A stretch of DNA of 64,000 bases from Mordavella massiliensis (GCF_016902415.1 NZ_JACJLV010000002.1:62001-126000); one strand, 5' to 3'; positions 1-9,330 are shown, numbered from the stretch's first letter. Program-made: numbers and translations. Notes: generated by a model not told the origin, from the sequence alone.

Positions 1-67
1 GGTTTATCAGAAAATGTATGACCGGCGGTGAACGCTGTTTTGCCGGAGCGGGCGGAAAGGAAGACAT
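1..67 (+). other. Window edge, possible tail of an upstream gene
   Basis: Only 67 bases precede the first complete gene. One reading frame runs open from base 3 to a TGA at 69-71, which would overlap the next start codon as ATGA, and another ends at a TGA at 29-31. Too little sequence is present to decide whether either is the end of a real upstream gene. Confidence 0.2.
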
Positions 68-901
68 ATGACATTGTATGAGATGCTGCTGTATTTTTTC
101 ATCTATGGGATTCTTGGCTGGTGTACAGAGGTGGCATTTGCGGCGGCAAAAGAACGCAGATTTGTAAACCGGGGATTCTTAAACGGGCCCATCTGCCCTA
201 TCTACGGCGTAGGGGTGGTGACGGTGACGGCGTTTCTGGATCCGTTGAGGGACCAGTGGGTGCTGCTGTATCTGGCGTCCACGATTTTGGTGACTCTGAT
301 CGAGGGCCTGACAGGCTTTGTGCTGGACCGCCTCTTTCATCATAAATGGTGGGATTATACGGGGATGCCTTTTAATATCGGCGGTTATGTGTGCCTGGTA
401 TTTTCCCTGGTGTGGGGCGTCGCCTGCGTGACCATTGTAAAGGTGGTCCATCCGGTGGTCCGGGATCTGTGCCTTCTGCTGCCCCATGTCCTGGGGATCC
501 TGATCCTGACGGGCTGCGTGTGCGCCATGGCGGCGGACCTTCTGGTAACGGTAAACAGTATCCTGAAGTGGAACCGGCAGCTGGATGCCCTGGATAAGGT
601 CGCTGCGGATCTGCGGGAACTGTCCGGCCGCATGGGTGAGAATATCTATGAAAATGTAATGGACGGCATCGAGATCCACGAGAAGCTGGACGCAGCCAGG
701 GAGGAGCGCAAAGAGGAGCGCAAAGAACAGCTCACAGAACTTCGCCTGCAGGCGGAAGAACTGCGGGGCAGATACCGGGAACTGGCAGAGAGAAGTATCC
801 GGGACGGCCGGCGTATCGTCCGGGCCTTCCCTACCATGCAGTCCAGGCGGCATAAAGAACTTCTGGAGCGTATCCGGGCAAGAGTCCACGAAGGAAAATA
901 G
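68..901 (+). CDS. Putative ABC-transporter type IV (CmpB-like) membrane protein
   Basis: A 277-residue integral membrane protein resembling the Firmicutes family called putative ABC-transporter type IV (PF06541). About five hydrophobic stretches lie between residues 5 and 170. The family-like N-terminal block (FIYGILGWCTEV, then FVNRGFLNGPICPIYG) is clear. From about residue 180 onward the protein is hydrophilic, rich in Glu, Arg and Lys, and probably a cytoplasmic coiled coil. The start is preceded by AAAGGAAG at a good distance. It has no ATPase gene beside it, so an ABC role is not supported by context. Its substrate is unknown. The gene ends before a hairpin terminator. Confidence 0.7.
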   Translation: MTLYEMLLYFFIYGILGWCTEVAFAAAKERRFVNRGFLNGPICPIYGVGVVTVTAFLDPLRDQWVLLYLASTILVTLIEGLTGFVLDRLFHHKWWDYTGMPFNIGGYVCLVFSLVWGVACVTIVKVVHPVVRDLCLLLPHVLGILILTGCVCAMAADLLVTVNSILKWNRQLDALDKVAADLRELSGRMGENIYENVMDGIEIHEKLDAAREERKEERKEQLTELRLQAEELRGRYRELAERSIRDGRRIVRAFPTMQSRRHKELLERIRARVHEGK

Positions 902-933
902 CCGGAGATTTCCGGTAAAAATTTTGGCTTTGA

Positions 934-972
934 GAAAGGATTTCTGTATTGACAAAATGCAGAAATCCTTTT
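934..972 (+). terminator. Hairpin terminator after the CmpB-like gene
   Basis: AAAGGATTTCTG (935-946) and CAGAAATCCTTT (960-971) are complementary and enclose a 13-base loop. The T run is short, so termination is probable rather than certain. The loop and right arm double as the next promoter. Confidence 0.55.
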
Positions 973-977
973 ATGAT
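949..977 (+). promoter_or_regulatory. Sigma-A-like promoter for the surface protein gene
   Basis: TTGACA at 949-954, a 17-base spacer, and TATGAT at 972-977. The predicted transcript would start near 984, giving an untranslated leader of about 180 bases before the surface-protein start codon. The promoter lies inside the terminator hairpin of the gene before it. Apart from a weak hairpin (TGTACC/GGTACA near 1117-1135), I see nothing recognisable in the leader. Confidence 0.6.
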
Positions 978-1163
978 AAAGGCACTCGTCTAAGAAAATT
1001 CTTTATTCATTTATTTCAATGGGGATTCCCCCAGAGCAGGAAGTTTCATTCCGGTTTTCCAAAACGAGAAGAACAACACAGAAGGAAAGGAGGGCGGCAG
1101 GTGTTTTTTGTGTACCTTTGATTTGCGGGTACAGATTATTTTTATTGAAAAGGAGATGGATCT

Positions 1164-2693
1164 ATGATTACAGGAAAAAAAGAATATCGCGGCTGGCTGT
1201 TTCTTTTGTGTGCAGTTTTTCTGGCTGTTCTGGCGGCTGTGGCAAGAGGAGGACTGACAGCCGAGGCAGCGGAGGTGTCCCTGGTGCGGGGAGACCGGGT
1301 GGAGTATATCGGGTATTCCACCTATTACTACTACATTGACGGCAATCTGGCTTACTGCCTGGAGCCTGACAAGACTTCGCCGGGGAACGGAACTTATGCT
1401 TCCGGCGAGATGAGCTCCGATGAACTTTTGGCAAAGGCGATGTATTATGTGTACGGCGGCCCCGGGTTTGATACGCATATCAAGCCTTCCCTTACCGGCG
1501 GGTGGGACGCCCCGGACCGGTCCTACTGCCTGTCCCACTGCATTTTGTCTTATATTTATGACGGCTGCGATCCGAACAGCGCAGGATTTATCGGGTTGAA
1601 TGAGGATATCAAAGGGGCGGTGATCACGTTTACGGAGCATATCAGGAACCTTCCGCCTGTGCCGGATCAGGAGTTTTCGCTTTCAGCAGCGGAAGCCACT
1701 GCCTATTATAGCCCGGAGGAAAAATGCCAGAGAACAGATCTGATCACCTGCCAGGGAGATACGTCCAATTCGGTGACCTTCCCGCTGGCGGAAGGGATGA
1801 CACTGGTCAATGTGACCCGCCAGACCAGGGACCAGGGAACTGTGACGGTCTATGGCGGCGACCAGTTCTATCTGGCGGCGGACGTGGCGTATGAAAATGG
1901 CGGCGCCTGGGACAGCGGCCAGATAAAGGCGTCCCTGGATAAAAGCTGGCGGACCCTGATCGTGGAGACCGGCGGCAGCAGTCAGGATATGGGAAGCGGC
2001 CACCTGATCACTGTGGAGCCTTCCAGCGTGTCTCTGAAGGTGAAATGGCTGGAAAAACCGGAACTTACCATCACAAAAGAGGCGGATAAGACGGATAAGA
2101 AGTATCAGGTAGGAGATCTGATCACCTATACGACAGACGTGACCCAGCGAATCCAGAATGCAGTGGCCAAAAATGTGGTGATCACTGACACGATCCTGAC
2201 GGAAGGGGTCAAGCTTCAGAAGAATTCGGTGGTCCTTCTGGATGCAGGGGCAAATCCTGTCCGGGACGCGCAGATCCAGGTGACCGGGAACAGCTTTACC
2301 ATCCGGGCCGGTGAATTTCTGCAGTGGGAAGAGCTGGGCGAAAAGTATACCGTGGAGTATCAGGTGATGATCACGGACGAAGCGCTGATCGGAAAAGAGA
2401 TTGAAAATGAGGTAGTAGTGCGGGCGGATAATGCGGAAGAAGAACGGGACCGGGAGATCGTAGAAGTGCCGGAGCCGGAACCGGAACCCGAACCGGAACC
2501 AGAGCCTGAGCCGGAACCGGAGCCTGAGCCGGAACCAGCGCCGGAACCGGAGCCCCAGGTGGAAGAGATGACAGTAAAAGCGCCGTCTGTGAAGACCGGA
2601 GACGAATCCGGCTTGACCCTTCTTGTGGTCTTGCTGATTCTTTCTTGCGCCGCCGTCTTTATCTGTGTTAAAATACCCAGTAAGACTAAGTAG
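1164..2693 (+). CDS. Thioester-domain, sortase-type cell surface protein
   Basis: A 509-residue exported wall protein. Residues 1-35 form a signal peptide with a hydrophobic core ending near AEAAE. Residues 45-150 resemble a thioester adhesin domain: Cys65 in AYCLE fits the reactive Cys. The usual Gln motif (TQxAIW) appears as [11 protein letters not shown] around residue 124-134, so the Gln position reads His125. Residues 298-420 resemble a DUF11/isopeptide-type stalk repeat ([28 protein letters not shown]). Residues 436-464 are Pro-Glu repeats that probably span the wall. The tail has SVKTGD (475-480), a hydrophobic helix and KIPSKTK, like a non-LPxTG sortase signal. The ribosome site AAAAGGAG fits the ATG. 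leuC follows after 20 bases with no terminator. Likely an adhesin; the target is unknown. Confidence 0.72.
   Translation: MITGKKEYRGWLFLLCAVFLAVLAAVARGGLTAEAAEVSLVRGDRVEYIGYSTYYYYIDGNLAYCLEPDKTSPGNGTYASGEMSSDELLAKAMYYVYGGPGFDTHIKPSLTGGWDAPDRSYCLSHCILSYIYDGCDPNSAGFIGLNEDIKGAVITFTEHIRNLPPVPDQEFSLSAAEATAYYSPEEKCQRTDLITCQGDTSNSVTFPLAEGMTLVNVTRQTRDQGTVTVYGGDQFYLAADVAYENGGAWDSGQIKASLDKSWRTLIVETGGSSQDMGSGHLITVEPSSVSLKVKWLEKPELTITKEADKTDKKYQVGDLITYTTDVTQRIQNAVAKNVVITDTILTEGVKLQKNSVVLLDAGANPVRDAQIQVTGNSFTIRAGEFLQWEELGEKYTVEYQVMITDEALIGKEIENEVVVRADNAEEERDREIVEVPEPEPEPEPEPEPEPEPEPEPEPAPEPEPQVEEMTVKAPSVKTGDESGLTLLVVLLILSCAAVFICVKIPSKTK
2469..2555 (+). repeat. Pro-Glu codon repeat within the surface protein
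   Basis: A low-complexity run of six-base Pro-Glu units (CCGGAA, CCGGAG, CCTGAG variants) coding for about 14 Pro-Glu pairs, with one Pro-Ala interruption. Codon variation between units suggests it is not freshly expanded, though such tracts can change length by slippage. Confidence 0.9.
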
Positions 2694-2713
2694 AAAAAGA
2701 GGAGGTTGTCGCA

Positions 2714-3991
2714 ATGGGAATGACAATGACGCAGAAAATACTGGCGGCTCATGCAGGTCTTGATCATGTGGAGGCAGGCCAGCTCATCGAAGCGAAGTTA
2801 GACATCGTGATGGCAAATGACATTACCGGGCCTATGGCTCTTCCGATCATCCGCCAGATGTCGGATCACGTATTCGATAAAGATAAAGTGGTGTTTGTGC
2901 CGGATCATTTTACTCCGAATAAGGATATCAAGTCTGCGGAGAATTCAAAAGCGATCCGTGAATATGCAAAGGAACAGGGGCTTTCCTGGTATTTTGAGCA
3001 GGGAAAATCCGGCGTGGAGCATGCGATCCTTCCGGAGGCCGGCGTGGTGACAGCCGGGGAATGTATCATCGGCGCGGATTCCCACACCTGTACCTATGGA
3101 GCGCTGGGCGCATTTTCCACAGGCATGGGGACAACGGACGTGGCAACCGGCATGGCGACCGGAGAGATCTGGTTTAAGGTGCCAAGCGCCATCAAATTTG
3201 TCCTGACCGGAAAGCCGGGAAAATATGTCAGCGGAAAAGATATCATTATCCATATCATCGGCAGGATCGGCGTAGACGGAGCCCTGTACCGGTCCATGGA
3301 ATTTACCGGAGACGGCATTGCGCATCTGTCCATGGACGACCGGTTTACCATGGCAAATATGGCGATCGAAGCCGGGGCAAAGAACGGGATCTTCCCGGTA
3401 GATGAAACGGCCCTTGCCTATATCAAAGAGCATTCAAAGAAGCCGTATACCATTTATGAGGCGGATGCGGACGCTCCTTATGACGAAGTGATCACCGTGG
3501 ATCTTTCCGAAGTCCGTCCGACCGTGGCATTCCCGCATCTTCCGGGCAATGCAAAGACCATCGACGAGGTGGAGGCAATGGAGCCCATCAAGATCGACCA
3601 GGTTGTGATCGGATCCTGTACCAATGGAAGAATGGAAGACATGCGCAAAGCGGCGGCCATCCTGAAGGGGCAGACCGTGCACCGGGATGTACGCGTTATG
3701 GTCGTTCCCGCGACCCAGAAGATTTACAAGCAGTGTGTGGACGAAGGTCTGGTAGACATTTTTGTAGACGCAGGCTGCGCGGTGAATACGCCAAGCTGCG
3801 GCCCTTGTATGGGAGGCCATATGGGAGTCATGGCTGCAGGAGAGAAATGCGTATCCACCACCAACCGTAATTTTGTCGGCCGTATGGGCCATGTAGATTC
3901 CCTGATCTATCTTGCGTCACCGGAAGTGGCGGCTGCAAGCGCGATCGCAGGTTATATTGCAAATCCGGAGAAAGTAGGTGACAGATCATGA
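2714..3991 (+). CDS. leuC: 3-isopropylmalate dehydratase large subunit
   Basis: A 425-residue aconitase-family protein that, with LeuD, interconverts 2- and 3-isopropylmalate in leucine synthesis in the cytoplasm. The three likely [4Fe-4S] ligands are Cys302 in GSCTNGR and Cys362 and Cys365 in SCGPC. Substrate-loop motifs [13 protein letters not shown] (120-132) and [11 protein letters not shown] are intact. Length matches the short bacterial/archaeal LeuC type. GAGGTTG precedes the ATG. The stop overlaps the leuD start as ATGA, so the two are translationally coupled. Because leuA and leuB are not next to it, a related dehydratase role (citramalate, homoaconitate or dimethylmalate) cannot be excluded. 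Confidence 0.9.
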   Translation: MGMTMTQKILAAHAGLDHVEAGQLIEAKLDIVMANDITGPMALPIIRQMSDHVFDKDKVVFVPDHFTPNKDIKSAENSKAIREYAKEQGLSWYFEQGKSGVEHAILPEAGVVTAGECIIGADSHTCTYGALGAFSTGMGTTDVATGMATGEIWFKVPSAIKFVLTGKPGKYVSGKDIIIHIIGRIGVDGALYRSMEFTGDGIAHLSMDDRFTMANMAIEAGAKNGIFPVDETALAYIKEHSKKPYTIYEADADAPYDEVITVDLSEVRPTVAFPHLPGNAKTIDEVEAMEPIKIDQVVIGSCTNGRMEDMRKAAAILKGQTVHRDVRVMVVPATQKIYKQCVDEGLVDIFVDAGCAVNTPSCGPCMGGHMGVMAAGEKCVSTTNRNFVGRMGHVDSLIYLASPEVAAASAIAGYIANPEKVGDRS

Positions 3992-4479
3992 GAGCGGCAG
4001 GACATGTATTTAAATATGGAGACAATGTAGATACGGATGTGATCATTCCGGCAAGATACTTAAATTCTTTTGATGCAAAAGAACTGGCAAGCCATGCGAT
4101 GGTGGACATTGATCCGGATTTCGTGAAGAAGGTGCAGCCCGGCGATATCATTGTGGCGAATAAGAATTTTGGCTGCGGTTCTTCCAGAGAGCATGCGCCG
4201 CTGTGCCTGAAGACGGCGGGAGTCAGCTGCATTATCGCGGAAACTTTTGCAAGGATCTTTTACCGCAATGCCATTAATATCGGACTTCCGATCATCGAAT
4301 GCCCGGAAGCGGCAAAAGGGATCGAGGCCGGCGACGAGGTGGAAGTGGACTTTGACAGCGGCAAGATCTATGACCGTACCAAAGGAACGGAGTATCAGGG
4401 ACAGGCTTTCCCGGAATTTATGCAGAAACTGATCGCTGCAGGCGGTCTGGTAAATTATACGAACAGTAAGAAAAAGTAA
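3988..4479 (+). CDS. leuD: 3-isopropylmalate dehydratase small subunit
   Basis: A 163-residue swivel-domain partner of LeuC. It supplies the substrate-recognition side of the active site. Diagnostic motifs are [14 protein letters not shown] (12-25) and [10 protein letters not shown] (62-71), followed by [15 protein letters not shown]. The length is normal for the separate small subunit. The start ATG lies within the leuC stop (ATGA). A 31-base gap leads to the antiporter gene, with no terminator seen, so leuC, leuD, the antiporter and thrC probably form one transcript. Confidence 0.92.
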   Translation: MRAAGHVFKYGDNVDTDVIIPARYLNSFDAKELASHAMVDIDPDFVKKVQPGDIIVANKNFGCGSSREHAPLCLKTAGVSCIIAETFARIFYRNAINIGLPIIECPEAAKGIEAGDEVEVDFDSGKIYDRTKGTEYQGQAFPEFMQKLIAAGGLVNYTNSKKK

Positions 4480-4510
4480 GAAAAAATAAGAGATAAAAGA
4501 GGGTAATGGT

Positions 4511-5788
4511 ATGAGGGAGCAGAAAGGAAATGTGGCGGCGCTGCTGCCGATCGGCGTATTTCTGGTGATCTTTCTGGGATCCGGGATCGTCACCGGAGAC
4601 TTTTACGCCATGCCGGCGATCGTCGCATTTCTGATCGCCCTGCTGGCGGCATTTTTACAGCACCGGGAACTGGGATTCCAGGAAAAGATCCGGATCGTCA
4701 CCAGAGGCGTGGGCGATGAAAATATTATCACAATGAGTCTGATCTTCTTGAGCGCCGGAGCATTTTCCGGGGCGGTTACCGCTGCGGGCGGCGTGGACAG
4801 TACGGTCAATCTGGGCCTGTCTGTTCTGCCGGCTCATATCGCGGTGGTGGGCCTTTTTGTGATCGGCTGCTTTATCTCCGTGTCCATGGGAACTTCCATG
4901 GGGACGATCGCGGCTCTTGCGCCGATCGCTGCAGGGATCAGTGAAAAGACAGGGTTTGCCATGGCTGTCTGCATCGGAGCCGTGGTCTGCGGCGCCATGT
5001 TTGGCGACAATCTGTCCATGATCTCGGACACCACGATCGCGGCAGTAAAGACCCAGGGATGCGAGATGAAGGACAAGTTCCGGGAGAACTTTAAGATCGT
5101 GCTTCCGGCGGCGCTTCTGACCGTGGTGATCTTCTGGGTGGTGACAAGAAACGGCAGTTTCCAGATGACAGAAGAACTTCCCTATCATGTGGCCCAGGTG
5201 ATCCCCTATCTGGTGGTCCTGGTGGGCGCGCTGATCGGGATCAATGTGTTTGTCGTCCTGGTGACCGGAACGGTGCTGTCTTTGGTGATCGGCGTGGCAA
5301 CCGGAAGCCTGGCTGCAGGGGAAATGTTTACCGCAGTAGGCGACGGTGTGACGGGAATGTATGATATTACCGTGATCTCTATCGTTGTGGCGTGTATCGT
5401 GTCTCTGGTAAGAGAATACGGAGGGATCCAGTTTATCCTGGATCTGATCCGGAAAAGGATCCGCGGAAAACGGGGAGCAGAGGCCGGTATCGCGGGCCTT
5501 GCCCTGCTGGTGGATCTGTGTACGGCGAACAATACGGTGGCTATCGTAATGGCCGGACCGATCGCAAAGGAGATCAGTGAGGAATTTCATGTAACGGGCA
5601 GGCGTTCGGCTTCGCTTCTTGACATCTTTACTTCCGTGGGCCAGGGACTGATTCCGTACGGAGCCCAGCTGTTGTCTGCGGCCAGCCTGACCGGGCTGAC
5701 GCCTTTTGAGATCATCCCGTATCTGTACTATCCGGTACTGATGGGGATCAGCGCGATCCTGTTTATTGTTTTTATGAAAGCAGAGTAA
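4511..5788 (+). CDS. NhaC-family Na+/H+ antiporter
   Basis: A 425-residue polytopic membrane protein with about ten to eleven hydrophobic segments. It fits the NhaC antiporter family: SMGTSMGTIAALAPIA (residues 118-133), GAMFGDNLSMISDTTIAAV (residues about 161-179) and LVDLCTANNTVAIVMAGPIA are typical conserved loops. Expected role is proton-driven export of sodium or a coupled small solute. Some NhaC relatives exchange organic acids or amino acids, and the position between leuD and thrC makes an amino-acid-linked substrate thinkable, but the sequence does not settle it. GAGGGTAATGGT precedes the ATG. Confidence 0.82.
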   Translation: MREQKGNVAALLPIGVFLVIFLGSGIVTGDFYAMPAIVAFLIALLAAFLQHRELGFQEKIRIVTRGVGDENIITMSLIFLSAGAFSGAVTAAGGVDSTVNLGLSVLPAHIAVVGLFVIGCFISVSMGTSMGTIAALAPIAAGISEKTGFAMAVCIGAVVCGAMFGDNLSMISDTTIAAVKTQGCEMKDKFRENFKIVLPAALLTVVIFWVVTRNGSFQMTEELPYHVAQVIPYLVVLVGALIGINVFVVLVTGTVLSLVIGVATGSLAAGEMFTAVGDGVTGMYDITVISIVVACIVSLVREYGGIQFILDLIRKRIRGKRGAEAGIAGLALLVDLCTANNTVAIVMAGPIAKEISEEFHVTGRRSASLLDIFTSVGQGLIPYGAQLLSAASLTGLTPFEIIPYLYYPVLMGISAILFIVFMKAE

Positions 5789-5800
5789 AAGGGTGAAAAG

Positions 5801-7288
5801 ATGGAACTGTATTACAAGAGTACGAGAAATTCAGATCTTAAGGTCAGCGCTTCTAAGGCGATTCTGACCGGGCTTGCTCCGGACGGCGGACTGTTCGTGC
5901 CGGAAAGGATCCCGGCGCTTGCGCTTTCCATCGAAGAATTGGCGGCCATGGATTATCAGGAGACCGCCTGCGCACTGATGCAGAAGTTCTTCACAGACTT
6001 TACGGAGGAGGAACTGAGAAGCTGCGTAGAAAAAGCCTATGATGAGAAGTTTGATACAGAGGAGATCGCGCCGCTTGCGAAAGCGGACGGGAACTACTAT
6101 CTGGAGCTGTTCCACGGAGCAACCATCGCATTTAAGGACATGGCGCTGTCGATCCTTCCGCATCTGATGACCGTTGCAGCAAGAAAGAACCATGCGGATA
6201 AGGAGATCGTCATCCTGACGGCCACCTCCGGCGATACGGGGAAGGCGGCCATGGCGGGATTCGCGGATGTGGAGGGAACCAGGATCATTGTCTTTTATCC
6301 CAGAGACGGGGTCAGCAAGGTGCAAAAGCTGCAGATGGTTACCCAGAAGGGAAGAAATGTGGATGTAGCGGCGATCCGGGGAAACTTTGACCAGGCCCAG
6401 AGCGGAGTGAAGGCTCTGTTTGAGGACCGGGAGTTTGCAGAGGAACTGGCGGCGCACGGCTATCAGTTTTCTTCTGCGAATTCGATCAATATCGGACGGC
6501 TGGTGCCGCAGATCGTCTATTATGTGTATGCGTATGCCAGGCTTGTAAAATACGGCGAGATCTGTCCGGGGGACCTGGTAAATGTAGTGGTTCCGACCGG
6601 CAATTTCGGCAACATCCTGGCCGCTTATTATGCAAAGCAGATGGGGCTGCCTCTTGGCAGGCTGATCTGCGCGTCCAATGAGAATAAAGTACTCTATGAT
6701 TTTTTCCGGACCGGCACCTATGACAAAAACCGGGAGTTTGTTTTAACGACGTCTCCTTCTATGGATATCCTGATTTCCAGTAATCTGGAGCGGCTCCTGT
6801 ATCTGGCCGCAGGCGAAGACGCAGCCGGGACCGCGGAAAGGATGCGTAAGCTTCAGGTTTCCGGAAGATATGAGATCACGGCAGCTATGAAGGAACGTCT
6901 TGCGGACTTTGACGCCGGGTATGCGGATGAAAGAGAGACTGCAGAGGAGATCCGCCGCCTTTATGAGAAGACCGGCTATGTGATCGACCCGCATACTGCG
7001 GTTGCGTCCCATGTCTGCAGAGAGTATCAGAAGCGTACCGGCGACGGGCGTCCCTGCGTGATCGCGTCAACGGCAAGCCCATATAAATTTGCAGGAAGCG
7101 TGCTTTCTGCCATTGACCCGGCCTTTGGAGCCAAGGATGAGATGGAACTCCTTGCCGATATGCCGTCTGTTTCCGGCCGTGAGACGCCTATGGCTATCCG
7201 CGAGATCCGGGAAGCGGAGGTCCTGCATAAGACAGAATGCGATCCGGAAGATATGAAGGAGTGCGTTAAAAGATTTTTAGGGATGTAG
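5801..7288 (+). CDS. thrC: Threonine synthase
   Basis: A 495-residue PLP enzyme converting O-phosphohomoserine to threonine. The PLP lysine is Lys112 in FHGATIAFKDMA. The phosphate and cofactor loops TSGDTGKAA (about 149-157) and PTGNFGNILAAYYA are present. The N-terminal Y-K-STR motif and the length of about 495 fit the long bacterial/fungal type II enzymes. The gene begins 12 bases after the antiporter stop, so it belongs to the same operon. No ACT or other regulatory domain is visible. Aspartate-family partners (hom, thrB) are not in the window. Confidence 0.93.
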   Translation: MELYYKSTRNSDLKVSASKAILTGLAPDGGLFVPERIPALALSIEELAAMDYQETACALMQKFFTDFTEEELRSCVEKAYDEKFDTEEIAPLAKADGNYYLELFHGATIAFKDMALSILPHLMTVAARKNHADKEIVILTATSGDTGKAAMAGFADVEGTRIIVFYPRDGVSKVQKLQMVTQKGRNVDVAAIRGNFDQAQSGVKALFEDREFAEELAAHGYQFSSANSINIGRLVPQIVYYVYAYARLVKYGEICPGDLVNVVVPTGNFGNILAAYYAKQMGLPLGRLICASNENKVLYDFFRTGTYDKNREFVLTTSPSMDILISSNLERLLYLAAGEDAAGTAERMRKLQVSGRYEITAAMKERLADFDAGYADERETAEEIRRLYEKTGYVIDPHTAVASHVCREYQKRTGDGRPCVIASTASPYKFAGSVLSAIDPAFGAKDEMELLADMPSVSGRETPMAIREIREAEVLHKTECDPEDMKECVKRFLGM

Positions 7289-7312
7289 AGCGTCCGGCTT
7301 CTGATTCCGCGC

Positions 7313-7341
7313 TTGACAATTTCAGAAAGAGGAAGTAAGAT
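7313..7341 (+). promoter_or_regulatory. Promoter upstream of the MATE gene
   Basis: TTGACA at 7313-7318, a 17-base spacer, and TAAGAT at 7336-7341. Transcription would start near 7348. This promoter sits before, not after, the terminator at 7391-7432, so that hairpin lies inside its own leader. Confidence 0.6.
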
Positions 7342-7390
7342 ATTTCTCGGAAAATGTGTCGTGGATTTTTCCGGATTTTATCGTCTTTTC

Positions 7391-7432
7391 GCCACACAGC
7401 TATCATGAACTGGTAACTGTGTGGCTTTTTTT
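7391..7432 (+). terminator. Strong hairpin terminator in the thrC-MATE gap, possible attenuator
   Basis: GCCACACAG (7391-7399) and CTGTGTGGC (7417-7425) form a perfect nine-pair stem followed by seven T residues. It could simply end the thrC transcript. Because a promoter lies upstream at 7313-7341, it would also stop transcription into the MATE gene. A second hairpin, CGGAAAA (7348-7354) with TTTTCCG (7367-7373), precedes it; its loop TGTGTCGTGG could pair imperfectly with the terminator's left arm. Confidence 0.7.
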
Positions 7433-7457
7433 GAGAAGAAACACAGCAGGAGGAAGT

Positions 7458-8783
7458 ATGAACGAGAACTTTATGAAAGAAAAACCGGTGCTGCCATTGA
7501 TCCTGTCGATGTCCCTGCCCATGGTACTGTCTATGATGGTCAATTCCCTGTACAATATTGTGGACAGCTTTTTCGTGGCGCAGATCAGCGAGGACGCTAT
7601 GACAGCTTTGTCTCTGGTTTATCCGGTACAGAATTTTATCAACGCCATCGCCATTGGCTTTGGCGTGGGAATGAACGCGGTGATCGCTCTGCATCTGGGG
7701 GCCGGAGATGAGAAAAAGGCCAATATGGCGGCGACCATCGGTACGGTGCTGTCCATGGTGCACGCCGTCATACTTACCATCGCGGGGATCGCGATCATGC
7801 CCGGATTCCTGCGGATGTTCACCTCCTCGGAGACGGTGATCGATCTGGGGATCCGGTATTCAACGATTGTATTTTTATTTACAACGGCGATCATGCTGGG
7901 TCTGGTGTTTGAAAAGGTATTTCAGGCAGTAGGCGCCATGAAGGTTACGATGGTAGGGCTGACCTGCGGATGCGTTGCCAATATCATCCTGGATCCTGTG
8001 ATGATCTTTGGCCTGGGGCCGTTCCCGGCCATGGGGATCGAGGGGGCGGCGCTTGCTACAGGACTGGGACAGGTGCTGTCTCTGGTGATCTACATCGGCG
8101 TATATGTGATGCGCCCCATCCGGGTCAAGATCCGCAAAGAATATGCGGTGCCGGAAAAGTGGATGGTCTTAAGGCTTTATTCCATCGGGATCCCGGCCAC
8201 GCTGAATCTGGCGCTGCCGTCTCTTCTGATCTCAGCGCTGAACGCGATCCTTGCGGCGTTTTCAGAAGTATATATTCTGGTCCTTGGCATCTACTACAAG
8301 CTGCAGACCTTCCTGTATCTGCCGGCGAACGGATTCGTCCAGGGAATGCGCCCGCTGATCGGATTCAATTACGGGGCGGGAGAAAAAGGCAGAGTCCGAC
8401 AGATATACCGCATTGTCCTTTTCATGAGCGGGATCATCATGATTTTTGGCACCCTGATCTGTCTGGCAGTACCCGGACCGTTGATCGGACTTTTCACCCA
8501 CAGCCAGGAGACCATACAGGCCGGAGAAAGCGCGCTTCGCATCATCAGCGCCGGCTTCGTCGTGTCTGCAGTTTCCGTTACGTCGTCCGGGGCGCTGGAG
8601 GGACTGGGCAAAGGCGTGCCATCCCTTGTCATCTCCCTGTTCCGGTATGTGCTTATCATCATACCGGCCGCTTTTCTCCTCAGCCGGATCTTCGGCGCGG
8701 CAGGCGTATGGAACGCCTTCTGGATCGCGGAACTTGTCACGGCGCTGGTCGCCTATGGGGTATACCGGAAAGCGGCAAAATAG
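7458..8783 (+). CDS. MATE family multidrug/organic cation efflux transporter
   Basis: A 441-residue, twelve-helix membrane protein in two similar halves. It resembles bacterial NorM/MepA-type MATE exporters: PLILSMSLPMVLSMMVNSLYNIVDSFFV at the N terminus, then GFGVGMNAVIALHLGAGDEKKA, and in the second half LQTFLYLPANGFVQGMRPLIGFNYGAGEK. Function is drug or metabolite export driven by Na+ or H+. The chosen ATG at 7458 follows AGGAGG; an upstream in-frame start at 7356 would fall within the leader hairpins and is unlikely. Regulation may involve the leader terminator. Substrate cannot be assigned. Confidence 0.88.
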   Translation: MNENFMKEKPVLPLILSMSLPMVLSMMVNSLYNIVDSFFVAQISEDAMTALSLVYPVQNFINAIAIGFGVGMNAVIALHLGAGDEKKANMAATIGTVLSMVHAVILTIAGIAIMPGFLRMFTSSETVIDLGIRYSTIVFLFTTAIMLGLVFEKVFQAVGAMKVTMVGLTCGCVANIILDPVMIFGLGPFPAMGIEGAALATGLGQVLSLVIYIGVYVMRPIRVKIRKEYAVPEKWMVLRLYSIGIPATLNLALPSLLISALNAILAAFSEVYILVLGIYYKLQTFLYLPANGFVQGMRPLIGFNYGAGEKGRVRQIYRIVLFMSGIIMIFGTLICLAVPGPLIGLFTHSQETIQAGESALRIISAGFVVSAVSVTSSGALEGLGKGVPSLVISLFRYVLIIIPAAFLLSRIFGAAGVWNAFWIAELVTALVAYGVYRKAAK

Positions 8784-8847
8784 AGACTGGAACATTTGGG
8801 ACAGCCGGAGTATAATCTACGGTATAGAAAGGAAGAAGGAGAGCAGC

Positions 8848-9330
8848 ATGGGAAAAAAGGAAGAAAAGACAAATGTGATGCGGATCCTGGATCAGAAGAA
8901 GATCGAGTATCAGAGCCATAATTATGTATCCACCGGCGCGGTCAGCGGCCTGGAGGTGGCAGAGGCTCTGGGAGAGGATCCGGACCGGGCGTTTAAGACC
9001 CTGGTGACTGTGGGAAAGTCTAAGGAGCACTATGTATTTGTTGTGCCGGTCAGCCGGGAACTGAACCTGAAAAAAGCCGCCCAGTGTGTGGGAGAAAAAA
9101 GCATCGAGATGATCAAATCCAAAGAGCTTCTTCCGCTGACCGGGTATGTCCATGGCGGATGTTCCCCCATCGGGATGAAGAAGCAGTTTGTGACGACCAT
9201 TGACAAAAGCGCGGAACATTTTGACAAGATCATGTTCAGCGCCGGCAAGATCGGATATCAGGTGGAAGTAAGTCTTGCGGATCTGAAAAAGGTGATCCGG
9301 TATCAGCTGGGCGATATTACGGAAGAGTAG
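8848..9330 (+). CDS. ybaK: Cys-tRNA(Pro) deacylase, YbaK/EbsC family
   Basis: A 160-residue single-domain protein of the YbaK/ProX editing family, which hydrolyses mischarged Cys-tRNA(Pro) in trans. Family features are the N-terminal LDQKKIEYQSHNY, the FKTLV segment (about 49-53), a conserved lysine-rich strand and GGCSPIGMKKQ near residues 101-112. ATG at 8848 is preceded by GGAAGAAGGAGAG; a longer in-frame extension upstream overlaps the MATE gene and lacks family similarity. The exact aminoacyl-tRNA preference is known for the family only, not shown here. Confidence 0.88.
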   Translation: MGKKEEKTNVMRILDQKKIEYQSHNYVSTGAVSGLEVAEALGEDPDRAFKTLVTVGKSKEHYVFVVPVSRELNLKKAAQCVGEKSIEMIKSKELLPLTGYVHGGCSPIGMKKQFVTTIDKSAEHFDKIMFSAGKIGYQVEVSLADLKKVIRYQLGDITEE

